Assembly (NCBI RefSeq): GCF_964340395.1
Contig: NC_135554.1
Location: 19,510,592 to 19,574,591, forward strand
Length of the DNA: 64,000 nucleotides
DNA from: Glandiceps talaboti
Lineage: Eukaryota; Hemichordata; Enteropneusta; Spengelidae
Reading direction: 5' to 3'
Shown: positions 44,892-55,761 of the stretch, in pieces
Layout: each line of letters begins with the position of its first letter
Numbering within the stretch: position 1 is the stretch's first letter
Made by a program: the position numbers and the translations under genes
The notes under the pieces: model-generated
What the model was told of the DNA's origin: nothing
The model's database searches: none
Seen by the model: the letters and a program-made list of their open reading frames with translations, nothing else

Positions 44892-47800
44892 ATGTATGTA
44901 TGTATGTATGTATGTATGTATGTATGTATGTATGTATGTATGGGCTTGCGTGTCTGTTATGCATCGTACATCAAAGTATATGAGAAAGACAGTATAAATG
45001 AAGTAATTGTCAGTATTCCGGCTATATCTGCCTTGTCGGATGGTAATTACTATAAAATGCCTGCGATATTAAATTGACAGCATTTCTTAACAATTCCATC
45101 ATTTGCAGGCCGCTTTGGTACGCATCATAGAAGACTTACCAAGACCTGCCACATTTTATAAACAGACCTATTTCATCGATTTTAAAAGGTACACACAGCT
45201 TACTTTTATTGAGTCACATACTATGAGTCATCGAGGACTTGACAGGTAGACAGTATTGTGACATTCCTTCAAGCATGCTAGATGTCGTAATCGCATTTTC
45301 AGATGTCTGAATCTGCAAACATTGTAATAACGTGTAATAATATGTCGTTATTGTTTGTAATAATATAACTGCACACAGGACCGTCCAATCAACTGACAGC
45401 AACAAACCCATACATTCAACTGTCAATCAATCAACCAAAAGTCAGCCAACCAGATATTTCGTGTTTGGATAAATTTTACTCTGTAAGCTACTCACTAACT
45501 TCGTTATCAACTAACAGCTTAGTTTTAAACAAACAAACAAACAAACTAACTAACTAACTAACTAACTAGCTAGCTAGCTAGCCAGCCAGCCAGCCAGCCA
45601 GCCAGCCAACCAACCAGCCATCCAAATAAATAAATAAATAAATAAATATTAATACATAAATACATTGCGTACCTGTCTACCTAGACCTACCCAACCCCAC
45701 CTTGTTTAACCTTGCTTACCTATTTGCCTACTTGCTAACTTAACAAAGTAAATAGGGTACTAACTAATCAACTACTAGTAACTAGGTGACTGAATAATCG
45801 TCTAACTAAATAACCAAACAACCAATCGTCTTATTGGTGAGTAAAAGACAAAACTACAATGGCAATAGCAGTTAGAGTTGCGAAGACTTCGCTATAGCTA
45901 AGCTGTACCTTACTAATTCAACATTAAGTGTAACAAAACGTATCCACCGTAGCTTCTAACTCTACCTTCTTGGGTCAGCTTATTCTCTTTGAAAACATTA
46001 CGGTATTTCTTCAACAAGGCTGAGTATAGACGTATAGAAGAACGATACATTTGCAATTTATTTTAAGGTTTGGAGAACACAACCCGACGTACATAAATGT
46101 CATACGGCAGCCACTCAGCAGACTTGTATCATATTACTATTTTGTGAGATATGGAGACGATAAAAATGATAAGAAACATTACCAAGGTGACGATTTTAAT
46201 CAGGTAGGGATAATTGTTTATTCTGAACTTCCCTAATATGAGTTTCTTTTTTATTGCATGGTTTTCTCAGGTTGCCTTGTAGCAATTGTGTGGCATTTAG
46301 CTGTTGCGTTTTCCTGTTTCTTTTCGCGATCTCGAATCACTATTTGGTATAAGTGTTATCCTGTTGGGAAATGAAATAAAATAAAATACGTGTACTTAGT
46401 TACACTCGTAAATAAAACATGCATTACAGACTCGTTAAAAAAAAGAGCATAAAATTGTACAAGTAACAAGACTGAAATCAGTTACAATGAAAATTGTCTT
46501 CTTTTCAAGGATTGTCATATGAGCTATGGTTGCTGTTTCGATGTTACATATCATATCATATCATATCATATCATATCATATCATATCATATCATATCATA
46601 TCATATCATATCATATCACATCACATCACATCATATCATATCATATATCACATATATCATATCATATCATATCATATCATATATCATATCATATCATATC
46701 ATATCATATATCATATTATATCATATATCATATCTCATATATCACATATCACATATATCATATCGTATCATATCATATCATATCATATCGTATCATATCA
46801 TATCATATCATATCTCATATATCACATATATCATATCGTATCATATCATATCATATATCATATCATATCATCATATATCATATCATATCATATATCATAT
46901 CGTAAGAAATCAGTGCTGTAAACAATTTTTGTTGTAAATGATTCAGTGTTAGCTCTAAAATTATGCCGTTCTTGTCGTTGGTTACAGACTTTTGACGAAT
47001 GTGTCCTTCAAGGTAATGAAAAGTGTCAAAACAACTTCATCTTTCGAATAATTCCTCATTTTTGTGGACAAGATAAAAAATGTAGGTGAGGAAAAACCCT
47101 ATGATTTTCTTTATCGGGCAAAGGTCTATCTCAATGTATAGATGTATAGCTACAACCCTTAACACTCATTGATATAGTACTGTTTTCATATCAATATTAA
47201 ACCTCAGACCACTAGTGGTCTGAGATTAACCAAGCACTTGGTTTTTCCAACTTAGACAATTTTGTAAAGAGTGTTTTCTGTTAACAAACAACAAACTCTG
47301 AGATTATAGTGACTGATAGCATTGCAACTATGATTACATTTAGCTCTCAATGAGATCTATGCAATGTTTTATGGTATAGTCTATAGTCATTGACTACTTA
47401 ATTACTTTGCACTGCTCGCACTGTTAAACTTTACACATTGATTACATTGAGAGACAATACACACTTTGCTGAGGATTACAGCGATTGCAACAGTATACTT
47501 GAATTATAGATCTCGGAGGGGGTCCCTCCAAGATATATCCTTGAATGTACATATTCAGTAAATAAATATGTTTTTTTTTCACCAGGGAACCTACAAGATG
47601 GGCAATTGAGAAAGCTAAAGAAAATGTTGAGAAGTACTTCCTTGTTGTTGGTCTAACAGAAGAATATGACGAAACGTTAAAATTATTTGAAAAAATGATG
47701 CCTCGATTTTTTGAAGGGGCGCTTAAGATATTACAAACACCAGGTAAGAAGCACAGTTAAAACAAAACAAACAATAACTGCTTTATAATATATCCCACGT

Positions 47801-49307
47801 ACTAGGCTGGCTGGTCCGCCGTGCAAACCCTCTCTCCACAAAGCCTTCGAACCCAGTATTCAAATGTTTGATTCAATTTTCACTGATACCATATATAGTC
47901 ATATGACGTCACACCTATGCTATGTTAATTACGTCACATAATGCGTAAATTATACTACATATTGTGTCAAGTTACATGAATGTGACCTCGATGGCCATGT
48001 GTGGAATGTGACCTTTTTGCTCAAATATCATCAAATGTCGAGACTGGGATAGTATGTTTATTTTATATTGATTTTTCCTCACAGTTTCAGACAATACGAT
48101 GTACAGCGAAAATACTTTGAATGACTAAGTTTACACAGGAGAACTCGACAATCCATCTTGCTACTTAGACTGAGTTCGTAATTTCTTACCTCACATTCTA
48201 TATGATGAAAAAAAATCAAAAAATTCAAAAATTCATGTTCTGTATAATAAGCGACATATATATGAATACCAATATGCCTTGCACCGTACTTTAGATAGAC
48301 GTTCTTATTGTCTGTCTATCAATAATCGTGTTGCTGCGAATATCAAAGTTTGTTCAGGTACATCTGTTTGTACGATATCTTGTTAGCCAACTGTTTCTCT
48401 AAAAGAGCATTTTCTCGGGAGAAATCAAAGTTTCCAGGATTATTGCCTGAATTCCTTTCAGATAATATATACTGTGTGTACACCAAAACAACTGTTCAGG
48501 TTGAAAACAAGTTTCATTGAAAAGACGAAATTTCGCTTCCGATTCTCAGAAATGGTCGGAACGTTTTTCTTTTAATCCAGGCACTGTATTTCTCCAGATG
48601 TTCAGCGGCTCCTCGAAAATATGAATATTCATCATCTAAGGATACCATTTTTATAATTTAATTACGGACGAGGAAAAAATTCCTAGTCGACGTCTGTGGA
48701 TTAATATTTCTGAAATAATTGACTGTATCGAACCTACTGACACTAATTCCGCCAGAGAGGGCGAATAGGGAACTTGCAAACCCGCCATGTTGAATGTTGC
48801 ATCATGGGAAATGTGATAATAAATACTAATAAATTGGTATTGTAAACAATACTGTTACATTGTTTGCAACCACCAATGATCAATTCATAGTTACCCGGAC
48901 AATTGTGGGAGTTTTTTTTTATAGGTAGCTCCAGATTAGGTATTACGATAACCACAGATACTCCCATAGTCCTTTGCGTCTGAGCATGCTCAGTCTGGAT
49001 TACAAGTTCCCTATTGAATATTTCGTGCTATCATTGTACGTAAACACACACATGAGTAACGACACCACATATATGTTAATGATAGCCATGGGTTTCGTTT
49101 TCTTCTATTCTAGGTGCAATACGAAGTACAAAAACCAAGAAAAAGATTGAACCTTCAGCCGAAGTTGTAGATATAATGAACCAAAGACTCGCCTTAGAAA
49201 ATGAATTCTATGAATTTATACGACAAAGATTTTATCATTTAAAGGCAAAGTATGGAGTAACGCAACATTTATCGTCATTTCGATTTCCAAAGATAGAGGT
49301 CCATTGA
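40667..49307 (+). CDS. Uronyl/heparan 2-O-sulfotransferase family, tandem copy 2, 8 exons, 343 aa
   Basis: Exons 40667-40829, 43804-43853, 44477-44629, 45109-45188, 46068-46203, 46988-47085, 47586-47743 and 49114-49307; from exon 2 on, every exon length equals that in copy 1 (50, 153, 80, 136, 98, 158, 194), with the same phases. Predicted type II membrane protein with an anchor at about residues 14-32. The PAPS loop YNKVGKCGSRS and [17 protein letters not shown] are intact. The key difference is Gln141 in FYKQTYFIDF, where copy 1 and the known UST/HS2ST enzymes have the catalytic His. The frame is otherwise clean, so the protein is probably made, but 2-O-sulfation activity is doubtful. ATG context is good (GGCATGG). 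AATAAA lies at 49345. Exon 8 is unusually close in DNA sequence to copy 1. Confidence 0.9.
41100..41275. mobile_element. Foldback element family F, decayed copy in intron 1 of copy 2
   Basis: Shares CACCGGTCAC, GGTGACCCGTGACGGTA, AGTAAATACTTA and AAGTGACTGTGATTC with 31141-31402, in order. It sits at the matching place in intron 1, so it probably predates the tandem duplication. Confidence 0.6.
41395..41855. mobile_element. G-rich foldback element
   Basis: Left end CATTTGATTTCGGAGGGG with a 12-G run and GGAGGATTTT; the right end is the complement: AATCCTCCAAACCCC, an 18-C run and AATCAAATGG. About 460 bp, with no coding capacity. Confidence 0.65.
42383..42543. mobile_element. Foldback element family H (copy 2)
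   Basis: Same order of blocks as 39238-39372, but with an extra internal segment around GTTCGGGCAAGCCCTC that makes the foldback more complete. Lies in intron 1 of copy 2. Confidence 0.75.
42671..42816. repeat. (TATG)n microsatellite
   Basis: About 36 perfect units in intron 1 of copy 2. Confidence 0.98.
43176..43520. mobile_element. TTAA-flanked MITE family J
   Basis: Perfect terminal repeats TTAAAGWGGCCATATGGATG at both ends and a central palindrome (AAATGTTTGTTATTGTAC and its complement, about 43336-43378). TTAA at both ends suggests a piggyBac-type target site. A half copy is at 60513-60705. Confidence 0.85.
43709..43739. repeat. Decayed relative of the 39-bp palindrome
   Basis: CTTGGAATAATTATACTG then TAATTACTCCAAG; the same core as 39185-39223 with several changes. 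Lies 64 bp before exon 2 of copy 2. Confidence 0.5.
44356..44418. repeat. (GT)n microsatellite
   Basis: About 20 GT units with GGGT interruptions, shortly before exon 3 of copy 2. Confidence 0.97.
44639..44942. repeat. Compound (CTGT)n - (CT)n - (TATG)n - (GT)n microsatellite
   Basis: Starts 10 bases after the donor of exon 3 of copy 2. (CTGT)n at 44639-44708, a CT-rich bridge, and (TATG)n at 44748-44942 split by a GT block. Confidence 0.98.
45527..45648. repeat. Stepwise-changing tetranucleotide array
   Basis: Successive blocks AAAC, TAAC, TAGC, CAGC, CAAC/CATC and AAAT, each differing from its neighbour by one base or so. Confidence 0.95.
46548..46904. repeat. (CATAT)n pentamer satellite
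   Basis: About 70 units of CATAT with CACAT, CGTAT and CTCAT variants and larger nested periods, in intron 5 of copy 2, 83 bp before exon 6. Confidence 0.97.
47203..47224. repeat. Perfect 22-bp palindrome CTCAGACCACT-AGTGGTCTGAG
   Basis: Perfect 11-bp arms. Single arms recur at about 32038, 38595 and 41352, all within the two sulfotransferase genes or between them. Confidence 0.8.
48764..49015. mobile_element. MITE family B (copy 2)
   Basis: Begins AATAGGGAACTTGCAA and ends TTACAAGTTCCCTATT. It aligns along its length with 9245-9501 (shared CCTTTGCGTCTGAGCATG, ACCACAGATA and TAGCTCCAGATTAGGTAT blocks). About 100 bp before exon 8 of copy 2. Confidence 0.9.
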
Positions 49308-49344
49308 TTCAGAATTGAATTAACGTTTTAGATAAATTAAAAAG

Positions 49345-49350
49345 AATAAA
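49345..49350 (+). promoter_or_regulatory. Poly(A) signal of sulfotransferase copy 2
   Basis: AATAAA 38 bases after the stop codon. Confidence 0.6.
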
Positions 49351-49879
49351 AATGACAATTTGATAATGCTTCGTATTTTTTGATAAACATGCCTCGTCAA
49401 TTATCTGAAGAGTCTGGTGGTTATGATATGCTTTGGCTCCCTGATGAAATCGTAACACCGATTTATCAGCGGGGGACTACGTACTTCGATCCGCAAAAAG
49501 GCTGTTAGAGAGATGTCATATGTCAGGGAGCTCAGGGAGAAATAAAAATACTGTAGAAATGAAGTGCATACATATATAAGAAATGCCAAAAAAGAGAATA
49601 CTGTGACGGATTAATTCTAGAAAACCTCCTTTAACCCGACAAGCTATAACATTGCCCAATGTCCATGTAAAAAGTGTTGACGAACTGATTACATTGACGA
49701 CAAGATTATGCCACATGTGTATGATTACATGTATGGTCAAAATGTTTTATTTTGTTTTGTTTTCTAAAAAACTTCCTCTACAACTACTAAGTTGTTTGGG
49801 CTGAAATAGTAACATAATAGTAGTACCAAAAGAAATATTACAGTTGTGCTACAGTAACAAAAAAAATTGTACTCTTTGT

Positions 49880-50075
49880 AGTTATTGTAGGGGGCAGGAT
49901 ATTGTGCACTTTTTTCCCTTTTTTTTGGGGGGGGCATGAAATTGTTATACTTTTGAAAGTTGGGGCTGTGAAATTTTGGTCACAGTGGATGGGGGGGGGG
50001 GGCAGGAAAAAAAACAAGTCAGAGATAATTTCTCCCCAGCCCCCCCCCCCCTGCCGTAAATTCTGTCCGGTCCCT
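49880..50075. repeat. G-rich element ending in poly-C
   Basis: Repeated GGGG(CAT)GAAATTTT-type units with G runs at about 49927 and 49992, ending in CCCCAGCCCCCCCCCC; the two ends are complementary, so it can fold back. Followed by the CGTAAATTCTGTCC word also seen near 40390. Confidence 0.5.
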
Positions 50076-50552
50076 AAAGTGTACCAGAAGAGTCACTACG
50101 TATACTAGTACTTCTTTGAAGACATTATTCCACCCATACTCAGATTTCCCATAATCTTTTTTTTCGGGAAATCGTGGATTTTAAATGTAAAGCAGTTATT
50201 TATTCGATGCACATTTAAGCATATATGTTGTGATATTATGATGTGTGCTAAATCAAAATGATCAGAGGTAAATTTTAACTGAAAATAAAACACACAAACA
50301 CAGAATTACGTACAAACATGTATTATGCTACTAGCGCCCTCACAACTGCAATTTGATTTTCCATCTTGTCTGATAAAGTGTGAATGTCGGGAATCTTTAA
50401 AGTTACATACTATAATATATAGTGTTCATGGTATTTTAAAGTTGAGAAGGGGTTTAAGTTGTGGATTGACATATCACACTGCTAATTCCCCTGTTACAGA
50501 GTATAACATAACCGACTTTCCATGCCTGCTGCACTATAAGCGCGTTCCCATG

Positions 50553-50616
50553 ATTGGCCATCATGATTGCGATTGTATTACGTCAGTGCGTAGCTTTGTT
50601 GACGTCCGTGACGTCA
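50553..50616 (+). promoter_or_regulatory. Promoter-like cluster: inverted CCAAT box and CRE sites
   Basis: ATTGG at 50553-50557, TTACGTCA at 50578-50585, TGACGTCC at 50600-50607 and a perfect TGACGTCA at 50609-50616, about 100 bp before the ATG at 50718. No TATA box. The sites are seen; function is inferred. Confidence 0.5.
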
Positions 50617-50717
50617 CGCACAACTGTAGTAGCGTTTCGGCCATTCTATCAACGATAGACTGCATCGTAACGCCTTCAATGAAGACGGATTAAAAGAAAG
50701 GAAAAAACATAAGTAAA

Positions 50718-52043
50718 ATGGCAAGTTACACGCCTGGACCTCTTCGTCGCTTTGTGGCACCCATTTGGTTGCCTGTTGTAAGTTTCATACTTCTTCTATT
50801 TTTCTAACAAGAAAGTGGCGTTTTTTTAGTTGCAGGTACGACTTTTGAAAAAAGTCTGCAACATGATTATTTCGATCAAAATGGATAACATAATCCACAC
50901 TGGTTTAGCTTAAATATTATTCCGCAGTTTGTTTGTTTGTGTGCATCCGTGGGTTTCGGAATATATATATATTATAATTCTCCTGTTTCTGTTTTTATTA
51001 CATTACGTGACATTGCATTATGGGACATTACATTACAGTACATGATAATTATTACATTACATCGCATTGCCATTGGCTTGACTTTTGTATAATTATATGG
51101 GTTTTTTTCTGGGAATCTCAATTTTAAAAGTGAAGTAATAGAGGTAATTGAAGAAGCAAAAGGGCCTAGTGTCGTTTAAAAAAATAATTAAACATCGTTG
51201 TCGTTCACGCCAATTTTACTTTTGTAGACATTCATTCCACCTTTTCCGTTCCATCACCAGGCACATTTGTTAGGCTTTCAAAAGGAGCAAGCTGTATGTA
51301 CCTGGGATGCTGATGCCAAACTAAAGAGGCGTCAACGTCGACGAAAAATACAACGGGCTAGGAGAAAAATAAGACGTCAGGAGCAAAGAAGACTAGACCA
51401 AGTTTGTTTTGTTCATGTCTGTGTTTAGCTGCACTCGTCGGCCTTCTCTCGAATGAGGGCGCTCCGTCATGGTGTATATTTTATAGACTGTATATGTACA
51501 ATCATGTTAAAACTGTACAATTTCGGTTATTGTTGTCCAGCCTATAGGCCATTTTGTTTGCATAAAATGCAACTCTCCGAGCACTGTGTGTCTTTCATAA
51601 TACCATTGCATATACGATAACTCAGGGCTACACATATTTCAGGGTCAGCACCAGTAACACTGGCAAATATAGATGAGAGAAAATATGATTGTCCTTAGTT
51701 TAAAAAAAAAAGGAAGGCCTGACCATTTTATTATGATTTATTTGTCTTTTCTTCATTCTCTACTGTATAGTTAACTATTGTGATCGACCATCGTACTGAA
51801 GTAACTGGAAAGACATGCAAACAAATTATCTTCTTTGAGCAGTTGAATGATTTGTTTATGTCAAACTTGTTGGATGGCATCTACATGGCAGTAGGATCTA
51901 TTATGCAACTGATTGATAAGGTATTTGAGTCATGGGCTTCTGCATACAGGTGTGTGTGTGTGGGGGAGGGGGAAGGAATTACACACACACACACACACAT
52001 ACATACATACATACATACATACATACATACATACATACATACA

Positions 52044-52074
<31 letters not shown>

Positions 52075-52080
52075 CATACA

Positions 52081-52111
<31 letters not shown>

Positions 52112-52254
52112 CATACATACATACATACATACATACATACATGTACATAACATACATACATACATACATACATACATACATACATACATACATACATACA
52201 TACATACATACAGACAGACAGACAGACACACGCACGCGCACGCACGCACACGCG

Positions 52255-52285
<31 letters not shown>

Positions 52286-53649
52286 GCGTACGTACGGACG
52301 GACGGACAGAGACAGACAGACTGATGACAGGCAGACAAAGGTATAATCACAAACCACTGCTTGTGTTTAGTATTTTAACACAATGCTCAGTTGACCAGAT
52401 ATCGTTGCTTGGCCAAATTTCAATTGACAAACATAAAGTTACCAAACCATGGATAAAAAACATTCTATTTTTACCTTTTCTTATAGACTTATCTTCGCCC
52501 GATACCAAAGACAGAGAGGAGTGCTTGTGGTTTTCTTGTCATTCTCTGTGACGAAACGGTTTCAATAATTATTTACCCTTGGCGAACGATAACGGTTTAC
52601 ATTTATTCAAAGGTAAGGAAGTCATCCTCACCCTTCTCCTCCACTCTAATCCGTGTCTCACGAGTACTCACTTGTGTTTGTCTGATCTCCCTCAAACTCC
52701 CCCCCCCCCCCCATTTTTTTTGCACGATATGAAACAACATCAAATATGATGCTTATAAACTCGGGTGCCTGGGGCTTGAGTGCAAAGCGAAAACAAAACT
52801 TCGGAGTTTGGCAAAGTAATAACTCCATAGAGTAGACCATATCAGTACAGGGTTCAGCACTCTGAAGACCTTTACCTGGCCAATCAAACTGCTCCAAGAT
52901 ATATCAGCCTTCCATGCATTAATAAATATTGAAAATGTCATTGAATTCATTACAGGTGACCAGAGAAGTTAAAACAGATGTACTTACAGGAGGGATTCGC
53001 GTTATCACTCATAACTTCACTAGGAGTATATGGTGAGCGTTACACTTTTTTTGTTACCATTCAGCTTTATCTTGCAAATATACAAGGCCTCCCAAAGTCG
53101 TTTCTCTGTGTAATGTGGAGTGAGGGAGCTTCTAGTTTTTTTTATCAAAATTCCAGTTGGTATTGTATGTGAACAACCGGTACCATCACTGTAAAACAAC
53201 AAGTAACCCTTGCGGCTTTGGTACAGCATGTACATGCACCACCAGGAGGCTCTGTCAGCAAAAAATATGTTCTGGTTTGCTAGAATGGTGGCCATGATTA
53301 ACATACATGTAGTTTATCAAATTGCAATAGATGTTGCTGGAATTACAGGCAGTAATGCATTATGAAGTGATTGTAACAATCTCACTATGGGGTTGGGTAA
53401 GGATCTCACTGCCCGGGTGTCATTTGCATAAAAACACTTCTAAGTTCTAGAAAGAGCCTAGTTATGTAAATATGTTTGGAAGAATAGTTAGCACTTCCAT
53501 GTATTTACTCTTTATTTTCTGTCCACAGTAATAACGAAGATACTGGCAAAAGGCAGATAAAGGCAACAAGAAGTTGGAAGAAGATGAGAATTTCAAACAT
53601 CAGATCCAAAAAATTAAAATTTCAACCACGACTTACACCATTAACCTGA
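50718..53649 (+). CDS. Unrecognised six-exon gene, 235 aa
   Basis: Exons 50718-50777, 51228-51401, 51771-51920, 52487-52612, 52956-53032 and 53529-53649 keep one open frame (phases 0,0,0,0,2) with GT/AG introns; most donors are strong (GTAAGT, GTAAGG, GTGAGC), the one at 51402 (GTTTGT) is weak. The product starts [17 protein letters not shown], has a very basic stretch at residues 51-76 ([10 protein letters not shown], then more Arg/Lys) that could bind nucleic acid or act as a nuclear signal, a mixed helical part around [12 protein letters not shown], a hydrophobic beta-rich part at about 140-170, and a basic C-terminus. No signal peptide or clear membrane span. I recognise no family. In exon 2 a second in-frame acceptor (CACCAG) lies 33 bases downstream. 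AATAAA is at 53992. The gene is convergent with the kinase gene. Confidence 0.65.
51979..52322. repeat. Compound (CA)n - (ATAC)n - (CAGA)n - (CGCA)n microsatellite
   Basis: (CA)n, about 200 bp of (ATAC)n with three phase slips, then CAGA, CGCA, CA, CGTACG, GGAC and CAGA blocks. In intron 3 of the unrecognised gene. Confidence 0.98.
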
Positions 53650-53991
53650 ATGTGGTGTCCTCATACATCCATTCATTATAATGTTCACATTCCAATGAAC
53701 ACAAATTTTTCAGTTCTGTATTTGTCTGGGCAGATCAGGGTTACCCTAAGGCCTTGTAAGCCAGTCTTCCTTGTCTATGGTTAAGCTAACACACACACAT
53801 CAGAATGTCAAGATACATTTATATGCATATAAAGTTTCATGCAAACTTTTGAATATAATACACTATTTAGTAAGTGTACCATTAATATGGATGTTCCCAT
53901 ACATGATGCAGAAAACTGTTGAAAATGTACTAAAATCACATCTTTTAGTAACATTTAGATTTTTGAGTTAGAATTGTCAAGGTCTACTAAT

Positions 53992-53997
53992 AATAAA
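53992..53997 (+). promoter_or_regulatory. Possible poly(A) signal of the unrecognised gene
   Basis: AATAAA about 340 bases after the stop; the first good match downstream. Confidence 0.4.
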
Positions 53998-54175
53998 AGG
54001 AATAGAAAAAATATGGCATGAACAGAAGATTCTTGGACAATGTTGAATAAAATCTACTAGGTTTAATTTCAGGTACATAATCACATTACACAATATATCC
54101 AAGGATGAGATATGAGTTGCGATGCACAAATTATGATAAAATGTTCCACCACCTTTCACCCTAAGATATATCCAT

Positions 54176-54595
54176 GTGGTACTACTTAGGTGAGTCTCCA
54201 AAATTGCAACTTCTCACTTTTGGACTACCTAGGTAAGTCTAGAAAATCACAAATTCTGACGGTTGAGGGTGAGACTCCCTAGGTAAGTCTAGAAAATCAC
54301 AATGTCTCATTTTCGGGTGTCAAGACCACAGGTGGGTCTAGACAACTAGTACTCTCCTTTGATTAACAAGACTACCTTGGCAAGTCTTAAAGATAATTAC
54401 TTCTTGCTTCAGTATTGGTGTCAAGACTACCTAGGTGAATCTAGAAAATCACAACTCTGGTTGACAGGACCAACTAGGCTAGTCAAATAAGCTACAATTT
54501 CTAATTCAGAGACAAAATCAACTAGGTGGGTCTAGAAAATCAGGATGCTAAGACCATCTAGGTGAGTCTAAAATAACACAACTCTTGGAAACAAT
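54176..54595. repeat. Degenerate minisatellite, unit about 60 bp
   Basis: Seven or so diverged units, each with a core like ACTACCTAGGTGAGTCTAG followed by AAAATCACAA and about 25 variable bases. It lies between the two convergent genes. Confidence 0.75.
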
Positions 54596-54599
54596 CTAA

Positions 54600-55761
54600 T
54601 GTACAGTTTGAGGCTAATTGTTATTCATATATGCTAATTTCCCTTTTCAGAATTGTTCTGGTATTCATATTTTACGATGAATAGCTTATCGTTCAGAGGG
54701 AGAATATTCAACAGCTAGAAGTTAAGAGATTACATCTGGTTATAAATAAACAGGAACTGAACTGGTTTAATACAATTTCTAGTTGATAGTGCCAACGCAA
54801 AGAGGAATGTATGAAGATGGTTTGAATATATCTCCTGCTGGCATTTACAATTTTAATTCCTGAGAAAATTTAGGAATAAAATGATAATTTAAAAGCTCAA
54901 GGTCAAGGTCAGATTAAGAATCAAATTTAGTTGTGAAAAACAGTTGTCCGGCACAGCTGTAGAGAATGTTGGTCCTGAACTACGTACAAATGAACGAACC
55001 TATCACTGATTAGATAACACTATTGAAAGAACCTGGGATTGAAACCTTGGCCTTTAACACATATTGCACTTATAGTATACCGATTACTGACTGCAATTAC
55101 TGGTACTTACCATTGCTCTTTCCACAGTAAAAGACAATCAAAATTCGGTCAAACACATTTCAATACAAATTATTGTAAGTATGAAAGTTACTGATCAGAA
55201 TTCAATTCAAATGACGAGAGTAGATTGTACATAACTTGAATAATATGTATGGTCATTGACTTTGTACGGTATTTGTAGGCTGGTCATGTGACAGGTATAG
55301 TCATGTGAAATATACATACCCTTTAACCTTTACCATTTCAAAAACATAGCACACAGTTCACATAAAAATGAATTTGATTATCAAATGGGCAAATGAAACT
55401 AATTTTATGTTACACAATCTCATTTAGAAAAAGGTGCTATGTATAAGTCTTTCGTCGAAAAATTTTCAAAAAAGATACACCAACTTGGATACAAAAAATA
55501 TCAACCCTGTCAAACTTTGCATTGATTAATTTGTAGATGTATAGCCCCCTCTGTTGACAAGATATGGAATAACAGAACAATTTGAAAGTAAAAGTGTAAA
55601 AGTTGCTCAGGTAGGGATGGATACTCTGTGAGTAAAGTGTGAGAGACTGTGTCGATAGTGCATTATATATTCTTACATATACGTTATCCTATTTATAAAA
55701 TGAAAGAAATAAAATTGAGAAAGTATTTCCCATGAATTCAGATATCTTTGTATGACTGCCA
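54600..55761. other. Between convergent genes, probable kinase 3' UTR side
   Basis: AT-rich, no coding signal. On the minus strand no canonical AATAAA was found close behind the kinase stop; a TATAAA variant lies at about 55692-55697. Confidence 0.4.

Noticed and set aside
50325-50693. 122-codon open frame ending 25 bases before the unrecognised gene
   Set aside because: Overlaps the CRE/CCAAT promoter cluster and has no recognisable domain; best read as promoter and 5' UTR.
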